29,755 bases of DNA, taken from assembly GCF_946479975.1 (NCBI RefSeq), contig NZ_CAMLIX010000032.1, positions 1 to 29,755 of the forward strand. Reading direction: 5' to 3'. This DNA comes from an uncultured Flavobacterium sp. GTDB taxonomy: Bacteria; Bacteroidota; Bacteroidia; Flavobacteriales; Flavobacteriaceae. Positions 8,293-16,645 of this stretch are shown piece after piece. The notes beneath the pieces were generated by a model that was given only the letters and a program-made list of their open reading frames with translations, was not told the origin of the DNA and searched no databases. The translations under genes were made by a program, and so were the position numbers. How positions within the stretch are numbered: position 1 is the stretch's first letter; every line of letters starts with the position of its first letter.

Positions 8293-9345
8293 TCATCCCA
8301 GTAAAATACGGTCCATTTCTAGTATGTACAAATTTTTGTTGAACTTGATTTTAGTATCAATTCCAATGCTGCCGTCACCGTAAGGTTCATATTTTTTACA
8401 ATTGGAAACCGAAAAAAGCCCAACTACCGGTATATGAACCGATTTTGCTAAATGCATAATACCGCTATCGGCACCAATAAAAATTGCCGTATTAGCTATT
8501 ACTGAACCTATCTCACGAATGTCTTTACTGTAAAAAGTGGTTGCCTTAAATCGAATTTGAGAAGCATTTTCCAAAGGCAGGATTTCAATAATATTATAAT
8601 CCCGCTCATATTTCCTTTTTAACAGCTCATAAAAATCAGTCCACCATAACTCCGAATAACATTTATCACTTGTTGCATAAGTAAATATGGCAATTGTCTG
8701 TTTTTGGTTTTCAAATTTTCCGTTAAGAATTTTTCTACCCTGATTGATTTCTTCCTTACTTAATTCAAGATCGATAGTAGCAACTGGATTAGAATTTGTG
8801 GCAATACCCAAAGCTTTTAGATATTCCCTGAAATTGTAGACTGGATATTTCGCTATATGATGATAATCGTCTTGCTTTACCTCTTCATCATTTATAATAT
8901 CACCATAAAATTTATAAGCTGCTTGAGAGATTTCTACAGCTAATCTGCCTGATGAAGAATCCTTATCTACATTTAGCACCATATCGTATTTTTTGCGCTT
9001 AATGTTTAACCATACTCTTAAATACGCAAAAAGGTGATTAAAAGGCTTTTTTGGAAGCACAATGATTTCTCCAATCTGCGGATAATTTTTTAAAATTATC
9101 CGCATTAAACCTCCTTTTACAAAAAGATCAATCCTGGCATTGGGAAAAGTACTGCTGACTTCTTTAATTAAAGGCGTAATAAGCAGAAGATTTCCTAATC
9201 TGGCATTTGGCCGGCAAATTAGTATTTTTTTTATTTGAGCAGGATCTTCAATACTCTTTGAAGAAACTTTAGAGGTGCTCATATTTTTGGTAAAAAAACG
9301 CATAATACTTCTTCTTATACTATTTATATTTTTCGAAATTTTCAT
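8293..9345 (-). CDS. Glycosyltransferase family 9 protein (ADP-heptose:LPS heptosyltransferase-like)
   Basis: This 350-residue cytoplasmic or membrane-associated GT-B-fold enzyme probably acts in lipopolysaccharide core or another surface glycan. The N-terminal acceptor domain begins with KKILICRPNARLGNLLLITPLIKEVSSTFPNARIDLFV, the typical family opening (about 40-78). The C-terminal donor site shows the hallmark IFIGADSGIMHLAKSVHIPVVGLFS (about 290-315). The N-terminus carries a basic 35-residue extension before the domain; an internal ATG at residue 15 (MRFFTKNMST) is an alternative start. It is the last gene of a six-gene - strand run, 81 bp after the PAP2 phosphatase, with no promoter box of its own in the gap. 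Donor sugar and acceptor cannot be told from sequence. Confidence 0.85.
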   Translation of the reverse strand: MKISKNINSIRRSIMRFFTKNMSTSKVSSKSIEDPAQIKKILICRPNARLGNLLLITPLIKEVSSTFPNARIDLFVKGGLMRIILKNYPQIGEIIVLPKKPFNHLFAYLRVWLNIKRKKYDMVLNVDKDSSSGRLAVEISQAAYKFYGDIINDEEVKQDDYHHIAKYPVYNFREYLKALGIATNSNPVATIDLELSKEEINQGRKILNGKFENQKQTIAIFTYATSDKCYSELWWTDFYELLKRKYERDYNIIEILPLENASQIRFKATTFYSKDIREIGSVIANTAIFIGADSGIMHLAKSVHIPVVGLFSVSNCKKYEPYGDGSIGIDTKIKFNKNLYILEMDRILLG

Positions 9346-9426
9346 TTTTGCAATAAGGTTTTAAATGCTAAGGTTATAGCTTGTGGTATTTTATCTATTG
9401 TCTAAAAAATCAAATAATTAAATCTT

Positions 9427-10236
9427 TTAAAACTGTACAACCATTCCGCCGCCAAATTGTTTTCCGTTATAAAACGGCATCAACATTGAGGTAACTTTAT
9501 TTTCTTTTGAAGGGAAAATGCTGTTTTTTACATAAGGAAAAAGCCAGTAAGCTACCTTGGTACTTAATATTCCAATCCCAGCTCCGGCAGCTACATCAGT
9601 AAGCCAGTGTCTATTATTATACATTCTGAAAAGCCCTGTTCCAGTCGCTACTATATAGCCGCTGATTCCGTACCAAATTGATTTGTCTTTGTACTCCTGC
9701 CAAAGAAATTCGGCACCGGCAAAAGCATTTGCGGTATGCCCGGAAGGAAATGAATTATAAGATGTACCATCTGGCCTTTCTACGTGTGTAATCTTTTTTA
9801 AGGCAAAAACCGTAGTACTCATCATAAGATAAGAAGTAGCCAAAATGATCGATCTGTCCTTAAGATTGTTTTTACCCTTTATGCCCATCGCATTAAGCGC
9901 ATATACGGACGCTGCGGGCGCATATTGAGAGAAATCATCAATAGTGATTTTGTTATCAATATCCTCTTTTACCTCATCACGAATTTGAGAATTAAAGCCC
10001 TTAAGCCAGTCACTTTCCAAACCGATAAAACCATAACCAATTAAGACACCGGGAATAATTAACTGTTTGTAATTAAACTTTAAATTGTGTACTGTGTCTT
10101 TAACCATAAGAGTATCTGCCACATGTTTTTGTACCTGAACTACTGTATCTTTAACTACTACAATAGAATCTGCCACATGTTCTTGTGCCTGAAGGGCAGA
10201 AATACCCAAAACGAATAATAAAAAAGCTTTTAGCAT
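9427..10236 (-). CDS. Secreted/membrane PAP2-family phosphatase
   Basis: This 269-residue protein starts with a signal peptide (about 1-17, cleavage near LQAQ) and carries a type 2 phosphatidic acid phosphatase domain facing the periplasm. The three catalytic motifs are complete: K147-x6-R154-P155, P-S-G-H at 164-167, and R204-x5-H210-x3-D214 (HWLTD). The family removes phosphate from lipid phosphates such as phosphatidic acid, undecaprenyl pyrophosphate or lipid A; the substrate here is unknown. Between the signal peptide and the domain lies a duplicated segment, HVADSIVVVKDTV then HVADTLMVKDTV, encoded by a tandem DNA repeat. It sits 55 bp downstream of the RND pump gene and 81 bp upstream of the glycosyltransferase gene, so it is probably part of the YncE-headed operon. 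Confidence 0.88.
   Translation of the reverse strand: MLKAFLLFVLGISALQAQEHVADSIVVVKDTVVQVQKHVADTLMVKDTVHNLKFNYKQLIIPGVLIGYGFIGLESDWLKGFNSQIRDEVKEDIDNKITIDDFSQYAPAASVYALNAMGIKGKNNLKDRSIILATSYLMMSTTVFALKKITHVERPDGTSYNSFPSGHTANAFAGAEFLWQEYKDKSIWYGISGYIVATGTGLFRMYNNRHWLTDVAAGAGIGILSTKVAYWLFPYVKNSIFPSKENKVTSMLMPFYNGKQFGGGMVVQF
10091..10194 (-). repeat. Tandem duplication of about 51 bp inside the PAP2 gene
   Basis: Two adjacent, partly diverged copies (10091-10140, 50 bp; 10142-10194, 53 bp) encode the repeated HVAD...VKDTV linker of the PAP2 protein. The length difference is one codon, so the reading frame is kept. This looks like an in-frame duplication in a flexible periplasmic linker. Confidence 0.8.
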
Positions 10237-10291
10237 TTTAATAGAGATTAGAAATTAATATTACATTGACAATCAAACAGGTAGTTTTCTC

Positions 10292-13200
10292 TCATAGTAA
10301 ATAAGTATGGTGTTTAGGGTTTTTATAGATTATCGCCAAAAGACTCGGCAGTACAATTAATAATAAAGGTATCGCAACAATAAATCCTCCAATTACCGCA
10401 ATTGCTAATGGCTGATGTAATTCTGAACCAGTTCCAACTCCAATAGCCAGAGGCAGTAAGGCAATTATGGCTCCAAGAGCCGTCATTAACTTGGGTCTTA
10501 ATCGTGTTGAAATCGAATAAATTAGTGACTGATTAACATCAGAAGTCAGTTTGTAGGTTTCACGAAACTGCAGAAAAGTAAAAATGGCATTTTCGCTAAT
10601 AATCCCAACAATCATAATGATTCCGGTGTAGCTTCCCACATTCAGCGGAACATTGGTTATAAAAAGTAATAAATAACTGCCTGAAATTCCCAATACAGAT
10701 ATTAGAAGAATAACCAAAGCAGCTCTAAAATCTCTGAATAAAAATAAAATCACACCAAAAACCAAAAGCGATGAAGCAATCAAAATCAATAATAATTCGC
10801 TAAAAGCCTGCTGTTGTTCTTTATAAGCGCCGCCATATTCAATATAATAACCTTGTGGCAATTTGATGTTTTGATTTATTTTATTTTGAATTTCTGTCAT
10901 CACAGTTCCAAGGCCTCCATTATCAAGTCTTCCTGTTACAACGCTCATCATCTGCAGGTTTTCACGCTGTACCTCAGCACTTCCTTTTTGCGGTGTAATT
11001 TTAACCAGATTTGAAAGTGGCACAGATTGTCCGCCCGGAAGAAATACCTGCAATTGTTTAATTTCTTCAAGACTTCTTTTATCAGAATTTTTATAAATAA
11101 GACGAATTGCCGTGCTTTGCTCCTGCTCTAATAAAGTTCCTATAATATTTCCTTCCAACTGAGTTTGCATCTGAAACTGCAAATCGGCTGGCGTAATACC
11201 ATATTGGGCCAGCAAAGTATAATTGGGTTCGATATTAATGCTTGGACCAGCCAGAACGATTCCATCAAAAACATCTGCCGTTCCCGGGGTATTCTCCACA
11301 AGTTTACTTATATGCTGTGCGATTTCATTTAGTTTCTTTTGATCGTTTCCGTAAATTTTTACTTCAATAGGAGAAACTGAACTCATCAAATCGCCCAGCA
11401 TATCCCCTATAACCTGTCCAAAATCAATTCTTAAAGCAGGCTGGCTGTTTTCGACCTTGGCTCTTATAGCATCAATAACATCATTCGTAGTTTTGTTACG
11501 GTCTTTTTTTAATTGAATTAAATAATCCCCTGTATTAGGTTCGGTAATAAAAAAACCCATTTGAGTTCCTGTTCTTCGGCTGTAAGCTTCTACATCAGGG
11601 TTTTTAATAATTATTTTTTCTACTTCACGCAGCATTCGATCCGTTTCTTCAAGAGAAGTTCCGGGTGGCGATTCATAATCCAGAACAATACTTCCTTCAT
11701 CCATTTCAGGAAGAAAACCAGTTTCAAGATTAGGCAGAATAAGAAAAATAGAGAGTACCAAAACGATACAAAAGCCTATACTCAAAATAGGTCTTTTAAT
11801 AAAGAAGGAGACCCATTTTTGTTCTTTTACATCGTGCGCTTCCTGCTGTTTATTATCAGAAGATTTTTCTTTTCCTGAAAGCATCAGATAAATCACCGGA
11901 AGCAGCAGCCATGTTACCAAAAAAGAACAAACTAAAGTAATGATCATCGTGTCTGTCAAAACTTTAAAATAAGAACCCGCCACTCCGCTCATCAAAACAA
12001 ACGGAATAAAAATTACGATGGTACTTATCGAAGAACCCAGCATTGCAGGAAATAAGTAATTGATCACTTTTTGCAGTAAAATTTTTACAGATTCGTCCGG
12101 ATTTTCTTCATGTGTGCGATGAATTTGTTCTACTACGACAATCGCATCGTCTATAATTAATCCCAAGGCAGCAGCAATCGCGCCAAGTGTCATAATATTG
12201 AATGTTTGTCCTGTAAAATACAATACAATGAGTGTCAAACTTAAAGTAACTGGAATCGTGATTAATATGGTTGCACTTGCTTTTACTGATTTTAGAAAAA
12301 GTACCGCAATGATAATGGTTAAAAACAATCCGATAAGTAAACTGTCTGTAACGCTTTTTACGGCATCATTTACAAAATTTGCCTGCTCATAAAATGGTTT
12401 TATGGTAATGTCTTTAGGCAATATTGCCTTAAGATCCTTCATTTTCTGATTCATGGCATCAGACATTTCGATAAGGTTGGCATCAGGTTGTTTTATTACC
12501 GCAATTAGTATGCTTTCTTTGCCGTTTGCATTGACTTTAATATATTCTTTTGCCTCTCTTATTTCGACCAGACAAATATCACTTAGCCTTATAATTCCTT
12601 TGCTGTTATTGCGGATTACCAGTTGCTCCAGCTCGTCTTTTTGATCAAGTTGAGCATCAGTAATAGTTAAATATAAATGGTGATAATCTGCCAGATAACC
12701 ATTTGATTTAATAAAGTTGGTTTCGCTCATTGCTTGGGTTACCATTCCCGGAGTAATACCGTAAGCACTCATTTTTTGATAATCGAGTGAAAGCCAGTAT
12801 TCCTTTTCCTTTCCTCCTACAACACGAATTTCGCTTGTTCCCTGAATCTGGGAAAGGAATGGTTTTATTGTATAATTGGCTATTTTTTTTAAATCAACAG
12901 CAGATCTTTCTTTACTATTAATGGCATAACCAATAACGGGAAGTATCGACGGATTCATCTTTTCGACCGTTACCTGAAGATCCGGCGGAAGATCATTTTT
13001 AATTTGATTGATCTGGGCTTCGATTCTTGTTTTACTAAGATCAATATCCGCTTTCCAGTCCATAAATGCCGAAATTTCACAGCTTCCTCTGCTTGTCGTA
13101 CTTCTTACGGTTTGCAATCCCTGCACTTTTTTAATAGCGATTTCAAGGGGTTTGGTCACGGTAATCATCATTTTATCTACTGGCTGCTGACCTGCATCGG

Positions 13201-13339
13201 CAATGATTTTTATTTTCGGAAATGTGATTTCAGGAAATAATCCGGTCTGCATTTTAGAATAAGAAAATATCCCTCCTAAAATAATCAGGAAGATAATCGT
13301 ACTTAATCCGTTTTTATGGCGGGCAAAAAAAGGCAGCAT
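10292..13339 (-). CDS. RND efflux pump inner membrane subunit (divergent, HME/CusA-like proton relay)
   Basis: This 1015-residue proton-driven transporter sits in the inner membrane and works with the fusion protein and TolC encoded upstream. It has the usual plan: TM1 (about 12-28), a large periplasmic loop, TM2-6, a second large loop and TM8-12. The TM4 acidic pair is intact (about D397-D398 in GLIIDDAIVVVEQ). In TM10 the motif is GIISENAIF, with glutamate where AcrB-type drug pumps have an essential lysine (AKNA). CusA-type metal pumps also use a glutamate (E939) in TM10, so the relay looks more HME-like, but I see no clear methionine cluster and do not assign a substrate. SRGSCEISAFMDW in the first loop is typical of Bacteroidota members. 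It follows the fusion protein gene after 6 bp. Confidence 0.92.
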   Translation of the reverse strand: MLPFFARHKNGLSTIIFLIILGGIFSYSKMQTGLFPEITFPKIKIIADAGQQPVDKMMITVTKPLEIAIKKVQGLQTVRSTTSRGSCEISAFMDWKADIDLSKTRIEAQINQIKNDLPPDLQVTVEKMNPSILPVIGYAINSKERSAVDLKKIANYTIKPFLSQIQGTSEIRVVGGKEKEYWLSLDYQKMSAYGITPGMVTQAMSETNFIKSNGYLADYHHLYLTITDAQLDQKDELEQLVIRNNSKGIIRLSDICLVEIREAKEYIKVNANGKESILIAVIKQPDANLIEMSDAMNQKMKDLKAILPKDITIKPFYEQANFVNDAVKSVTDSLLIGLFLTIIIAVLFLKSVKASATILITIPVTLSLTLIVLYFTGQTFNIMTLGAIAAALGLIIDDAIVVVEQIHRTHEENPDESVKILLQKVINYLFPAMLGSSISTIVIFIPFVLMSGVAGSYFKVLTDTMIITLVCSFLVTWLLLPVIYLMLSGKEKSSDNKQQEAHDVKEQKWVSFFIKRPILSIGFCIVLVLSIFLILPNLETGFLPEMDEGSIVLDYESPPGTSLEETDRMLREVEKIIIKNPDVEAYSRRTGTQMGFFITEPNTGDYLIQLKKDRNKTTNDVIDAIRAKVENSQPALRIDFGQVIGDMLGDLMSSVSPIEVKIYGNDQKKLNEIAQHISKLVENTPGTADVFDGIVLAGPSINIEPNYTLLAQYGITPADLQFQMQTQLEGNIIGTLLEQEQSTAIRLIYKNSDKRSLEEIKQLQVFLPGGQSVPLSNLVKITPQKGSAEVQRENLQMMSVVTGRLDNGGLGTVMTEIQNKINQNIKLPQGYYIEYGGAYKEQQQAFSELLLILIASSLLVFGVILFLFRDFRAALVILLISVLGISGSYLLLFITNVPLNVGSYTGIIMIVGIISENAIFTFLQFRETYKLTSDVNQSLIYSISTRLRPKLMTALGAIIALLPLAIGVGTGSELHQPLAIAVIGGFIVAIPLLLIVLPSLLAIIYKNPKHHTYLL

Positions 13340-13345
13340 AACGGT

Positions 13346-14272
13346 TTATTTATTTGTTATTTTTATTTTGATCGTATCTCCAACTCCATAATTTCCTGTT
13401 AGCAGAATTTTATCCGAAAGTTTTAATTTTGGAGATAAAATTTCTACTTTATCAACTGATTCAATTCCCTTTTTAATGGGAACTTTAACGGCCATATTTT
13501 TGCCGATTACTTTCATAATCCAGAAATCAGTTTGCGTTTCATCGCTCAAAACAGCTCCTTTAGGAAGACTGATCATTTTATTTGCAGCCGTTTTATTGAT
13601 TCTAACTTTTACAATTAAACTCTCTGGTATATTGGAGTTTTGCAATGTTTTTAAAATAACATTCTGCGTTTGCGAAGCCGGATCAACCCTAGGCATGTAT
13701 TTTTCTACCTTTGTTTTTATTGTTGTTCCGTCAGGCAAAGACACATCCAGTAATTCATTTGGCTTTACATATCTTTTTAATTCATAAGGAAGACTCAGTA
13801 CAATCGAAAAACTCGCCGCGTCATTAATAACCGCAAGAGCATCACCTTCTTGTACATAATCTCCTTTTTGAACATTAACATCAGTCACAAATCCATCACA
13901 AGTTGCCCTCAGATTTAAAGCGCCGCCAAAATGCAGATTCGGATCCATTTTATTAATGGTATTTCCCAGCACTTTTGCTTCACGCGTTTTAAGAGAAAAA
14001 AGAAGCTGATTCTTTCTGACAAAATCATTTGATGCAGCATTTACAATTTCCAGATAACCCGTTGTATTGGCTTTAATGGTATTTTTAATCAAATAAGTTG
14101 TTGTTGCATTCAGGTCAACATAATTCTCAATTGCCACAGTATCAATACTTGTTACTGTAACTGGAACGTTCACTACTGCCGGAGCTTCTACCGTAGCGGT
14201 TTTGTTGCAGGAATTTAAAATAAGTGCAATTGCCATTAAAGGCATTACTATGGAGTATATCTTTTTATTCAT
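13346..14272 (-). CDS. RND efflux membrane fusion protein (periplasmic adaptor lipoprotein)
   Basis: This 308-residue adaptor links the inner membrane pump to TolC. The N-terminus is a lipoprotein signal with a lipobox ending LNSC (Cys at about 22). The barrel-sandwich (biotinyl-lipoyl-like) hybrid is recognisable from IKANTTGYLEIVNAASNDFVRKNQLLFSL to LRATCDGFVTDVNVQKGDYVQEGDALAVI. The alpha-hairpin between the two lipoyl halves is very short (REAKVLGNTINKMDPNL), shorter than in AcrA. A beta-barrel domain and a membrane-proximal domain follow (VGDTIKIKITNK at the end). The start overlaps the stop of the TolC gene by 8 bp and the end lies 6 bp from the pump gene, a tight operon. Confidence 0.88.
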   Translation of the reverse strand: MNKKIYSIVMPLMAIALILNSCNKTATVEAPAVVNVPVTVTSIDTVAIENYVDLNATTTYLIKNTIKANTTGYLEIVNAASNDFVRKNQLLFSLKTREAKVLGNTINKMDPNLHFGGALNLRATCDGFVTDVNVQKGDYVQEGDALAVINDAASFSIVLSLPYELKRYVKPNELLDVSLPDGTTIKTKVEKYMPRVDPASQTQNVILKTLQNSNIPESLIVKVRINKTAANKMISLPKGAVLSDETQTDFWIMKVIGKNMAVKVPIKKGIESVDKVEILSPKLKLSDKILLTGNYGVGDTIKIKITNK

Positions 14273-15500
14273 TTGCTTTCCAGTAATTTATTTCATTAAT
14301 AATCTGCAGTTTATTTACTGTATTTTGCGAAATGGCATTCTGAATCGAAATAATGTTGCTTAAGGCAATAATGTATTCGGTAATTTGCGCATCTCCGGTA
14401 AGCAGTAATTTTTTATTGGCTTCGATTAATGTTTCTGCTACAGCTAATTGTGATTGCAATACTTTATATGTTTCCGTACTTTGATTGAATTTTTGATTCA
14501 GCAGTAAAAGCTGTTGGTCATATTGCCTTTTAAAATTCTTGTTATAACTTTCAATCGTGGCCAAAGCCATACTATTTTTTTGATGCTGAAGGCTTCTTTG
14601 GTTTCCGTCATAAATAGGAATACTTAATCCAAGACCAACACTTACCCCAAAGTTTTTATATCCCTGAGAAATAAAACTCGAATTGTAACCGGCATCTCCT
14701 AAAAGCGATAATGACGGTTTGTAGGCATTATCAATAAGTTTATCTGAGTTTTTTATTTTTAAGCTGTCAACTTCAAATTGTTTGAAGAAAACACTGCTTT
14801 GTTCCTGATCTGATTTAATGGTCAAATCCGGCGTTTTTAATTTTACAAAAGTGGTATCTGTTTCTCCCGTTAGGTAATTTAACAAAGCCAAATCATTCTG
14901 GTATTGCTGTTTGAGCTGCAAAGCAGTTAATTCCTGTTGCTTTACTGTTGCATTAAAAATTAGATAATCTGTTTGTTTATAGATCGAATTTCTGGCTAGT
15001 TTTTTCAGAATAACTTCTTCTTCTTTTAAAAGAGATGTTATTTTGTTATTGTACGTCATTTGTGTTTCGGTACCAAAAGCAGCAATATATTGTGCAATAA
15101 TGCTTTTGTCTAAATCTTTAACCGCAATTTTTTTATTGATGACCAGCGCGTCTTTAATCAGTTTAAAAGAATCTGCCTGCGAATTGATTTGATTTTTACC
15201 TAATATTCTTTTATTTACGCCAACCAAAGCCGAAACCATTTGTCCGTTACTCAAAGCGGTGTCATAACCATATCCGTTAATTACGGGCGAATAATTTGCA
15301 TTTAAATTTCCTGCAATCTGAGTTTTATAAGCAGCTCTATTGAGTAGACTGTCAAGTGTTGAAATCTTAATTTGATTTTGATAATCAGCCAATAAAGGAG
15401 AGTTTGTTCTGGCCTTCTCAATAAAGTAAATCAAATCTTTCTCCTGCGAGAAAGACCTGACACCAATCAAAACAAGTATGAAAAAAAAATACCTTTTCAT
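14265..15500 (-). CDS. TolC-family outer membrane efflux channel
   Basis: This 411-residue outer membrane channel has a signal peptide of about 19 residues (FSQ/E cleavage). Its helical repeats are typical of the TolC family, with coiled-coil-rich stretches (SKLIKDALVINKK..., LKQQYQNDLALLNYLTGETD) and the conserved GLSIPIYDGNQRSLQHQ motif at the start of the second half, matching 'L.iPlfdGg.r...'. It provides the exit duct for the RND pump encoded two genes downstream. The gene starts 31 bp after the YncE-like gene and overlaps the fusion protein gene by 8 bp. Confidence 0.9.
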   Translation of the reverse strand: MKRYFFFILVLIGVRSFSQEKDLIYFIEKARTNSPLLADYQNQIKISTLDSLLNRAAYKTQIAGNLNANYSPVINGYGYDTALSNGQMVSALVGVNKRILGKNQINSQADSFKLIKDALVINKKIAVKDLDKSIIAQYIAAFGTETQMTYNNKITSLLKEEEVILKKLARNSIYKQTDYLIFNATVKQQELTALQLKQQYQNDLALLNYLTGETDTTFVKLKTPDLTIKSDQEQSSVFFKQFEVDSLKIKNSDKLIDNAYKPSLSLLGDAGYNSSFISQGYKNFGVSVGLGLSIPIYDGNQRSLQHQKNSMALATIESYNKNFKRQYDQQLLLLNQKFNQSTETYKVLQSQLAVAETLIEANKKLLLTGDAQITEYIIALSNIISIQNAISQNTVNKLQIINEINYWKANE

Positions 15501-15530
15501 TTTATGAAGATTTTCAAAATTGATGTGAAA

Positions 15531-16538
15531 TTATTTTACGGTCAAGACTTTAAAAGTCCCAGGAATAATGACAGCACGCGGATTTGGGTTTTCTGCCGTT
15601 GCATCAGGAGTTTTTCCAAAAGAAGCTGTTGGCATATAAATCGTACCGGTTGCTTTGCTCATTGTAATTGTTCTGGCGCCTTTTGCAGTAGGAACAGTTT
15701 CTAAAACAGCATAGCTGTCTTTATTTTTTTGCTTAATTACAGTTAAAGTTCCTTCACCATTTGAACTAAATATCAGTTTTCGTTTTTCATCATAAAAAAC
15801 ACCATCAGAACCTTTGCCTATTGGCAGAGTTGTAACAACTTTACCTGTAATAGCATCAGTTACCACCATAATTGAGTTTCCGCAAACACTGAAAAGTCTA
15901 TTATTAACCACATCAAAAGCCAGTCCCGAAGGTTCATCTCCCGGACTTATATCAAAAGTTTTTACGACTTCTAGTTTGATGGCATCTATTACTTTTATTT
16001 GATTTTTATCTTCGATGTTTACATAGACCAAACCTTTTTTATTTGTTGCAGAAAATTCAGGTTTTCCGTCAAGCGGAATTGATTTTAGAACTTTATTAGT
16101 AACAGCATCTATAACCGTTGCATCATTGCTTTTGGCATTATAAACAAAGACTTTCTTAGAAAATTTATCATATAGTATAGCATCCGGTTTAACGCCCTGA
16201 ATAGTTACTTTTTCGATCAATTCAAAAGTTGTAAGATTAACAATTGTAACATCATTATCAGCTCCGTCAGATATAAAAGCTTTCTTAAGATCGTTATCAA
16301 TAGCAATACCGTGAACTCCTTTTGTATCGGGAATTACAGCTATTGCCTTATTCGTTTTTAAATCGATAACATTAACAACATTGCCATGAGATACAAATAA
16401 TCTTTGGGCCGGTTCATCAACAGATAAATAATCCCATCCAAGATCTCCCGCAACGGGAATTTCGTTGGATAATTTTAGATTTTGAGCTTGTGAAAAAGAG
16501 ACGAAAAGCGTAAACAAAAGCACAGATAAACATTTCAT
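15531..16538 (-). CDS. YncE-like secreted beta-propeller protein
   Basis: This 335-residue exported protein has a signal peptide (about 1-19, FSQAQ). Its whole length is made of seven-bladed propeller repeats of the YVTN/YncE type, for example RLFVSHG.VVNVIDLKTNKAIAVI, KAFISDGADNDVTIVNLTTFELIEKV, KVFVYNAKSNDATVIDAVTNKVLKSI and RLFSVCGNSIMVVTDAITGKVVTTL. The family is periplasmic and binds ligands or DNA, and no enzyme activity is established for most members. I chose ATG 16538 instead of the upstream in-frame TTG 16547, because it directly starts the signal peptide. It is the first gene behind box B and heads the efflux operon, an unusual partner for TolC/fusion/RND genes. A lactonase-like or ligand-sensing role is possible but not supported by specific residues. 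Confidence 0.85.
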   Translation of the reverse strand: MKCLSVLLFTLFVSFSQAQNLKLSNEIPVAGDLGWDYLSVDEPAQRLFVSHGNVVNVIDLKTNKAIAVIPDTKGVHGIAIDNDLKKAFISDGADNDVTIVNLTTFELIEKVTIQGVKPDAILYDKFSKKVFVYNAKSNDATVIDAVTNKVLKSIPLDGKPEFSATNKKGLVYVNIEDKNQIKVIDAIKLEVVKTFDISPGDEPSGLAFDVVNNRLFSVCGNSIMVVTDAITGKVVTTLPIGKGSDGVFYDEKRKLIFSSNGEGTLTVIKQKNKDSYAVLETVPTAKGARTITMSKATGTIYMPTASFGKTPDATAENPNPRAVIIPGTFKVLTVK

Positions 16539-16560
16539 AATAAGCAATTTAAACTCTAAA

Positions 16561-16595
16561 CAAAGTTGCTCATCAATCCTGAATTAAATCTGAAT
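16561..16595 (-). promoter_or_regulatory. Promoter with perfect direct-repeat box (box B) before the YncE-efflux operon
   Basis: On the - strand this is ATTCAG (16595-16590), ATTTA, ATTCAG (16584-16579), then CAACTTTG (16568-16561). The direct repeat is perfect with an 11-bp period, and the -7-like element ends 18 bp after the second half-site. The start codon at 16538 follows with a leader of about 17 nt. The spacer sequence after the second half-site (GATTGA) also resembles that of box A (AATTGA). Confidence 0.65.
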
Positions 16596-16645
16596 TAGTC
16601 CTTTGCCAATGCTTAATATTGTATTAAGAAATGCTGTCTTTTTAA

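Noticed and set aside
10814..13240. Several + strand open frames of 60-105 codons inside the first RND pump gene, and similar ones opposite other large genes
   Set aside because: They are antisense shadows of clear coding sequences, with no family signatures or promoters.
16612..16628. A 7-bp AT-rich inverted repeat after the second receptor gene, considered as a terminator
   Set aside because: The stem is weak and lacks GC pairs at its core and a T tract on the transcribed strand.
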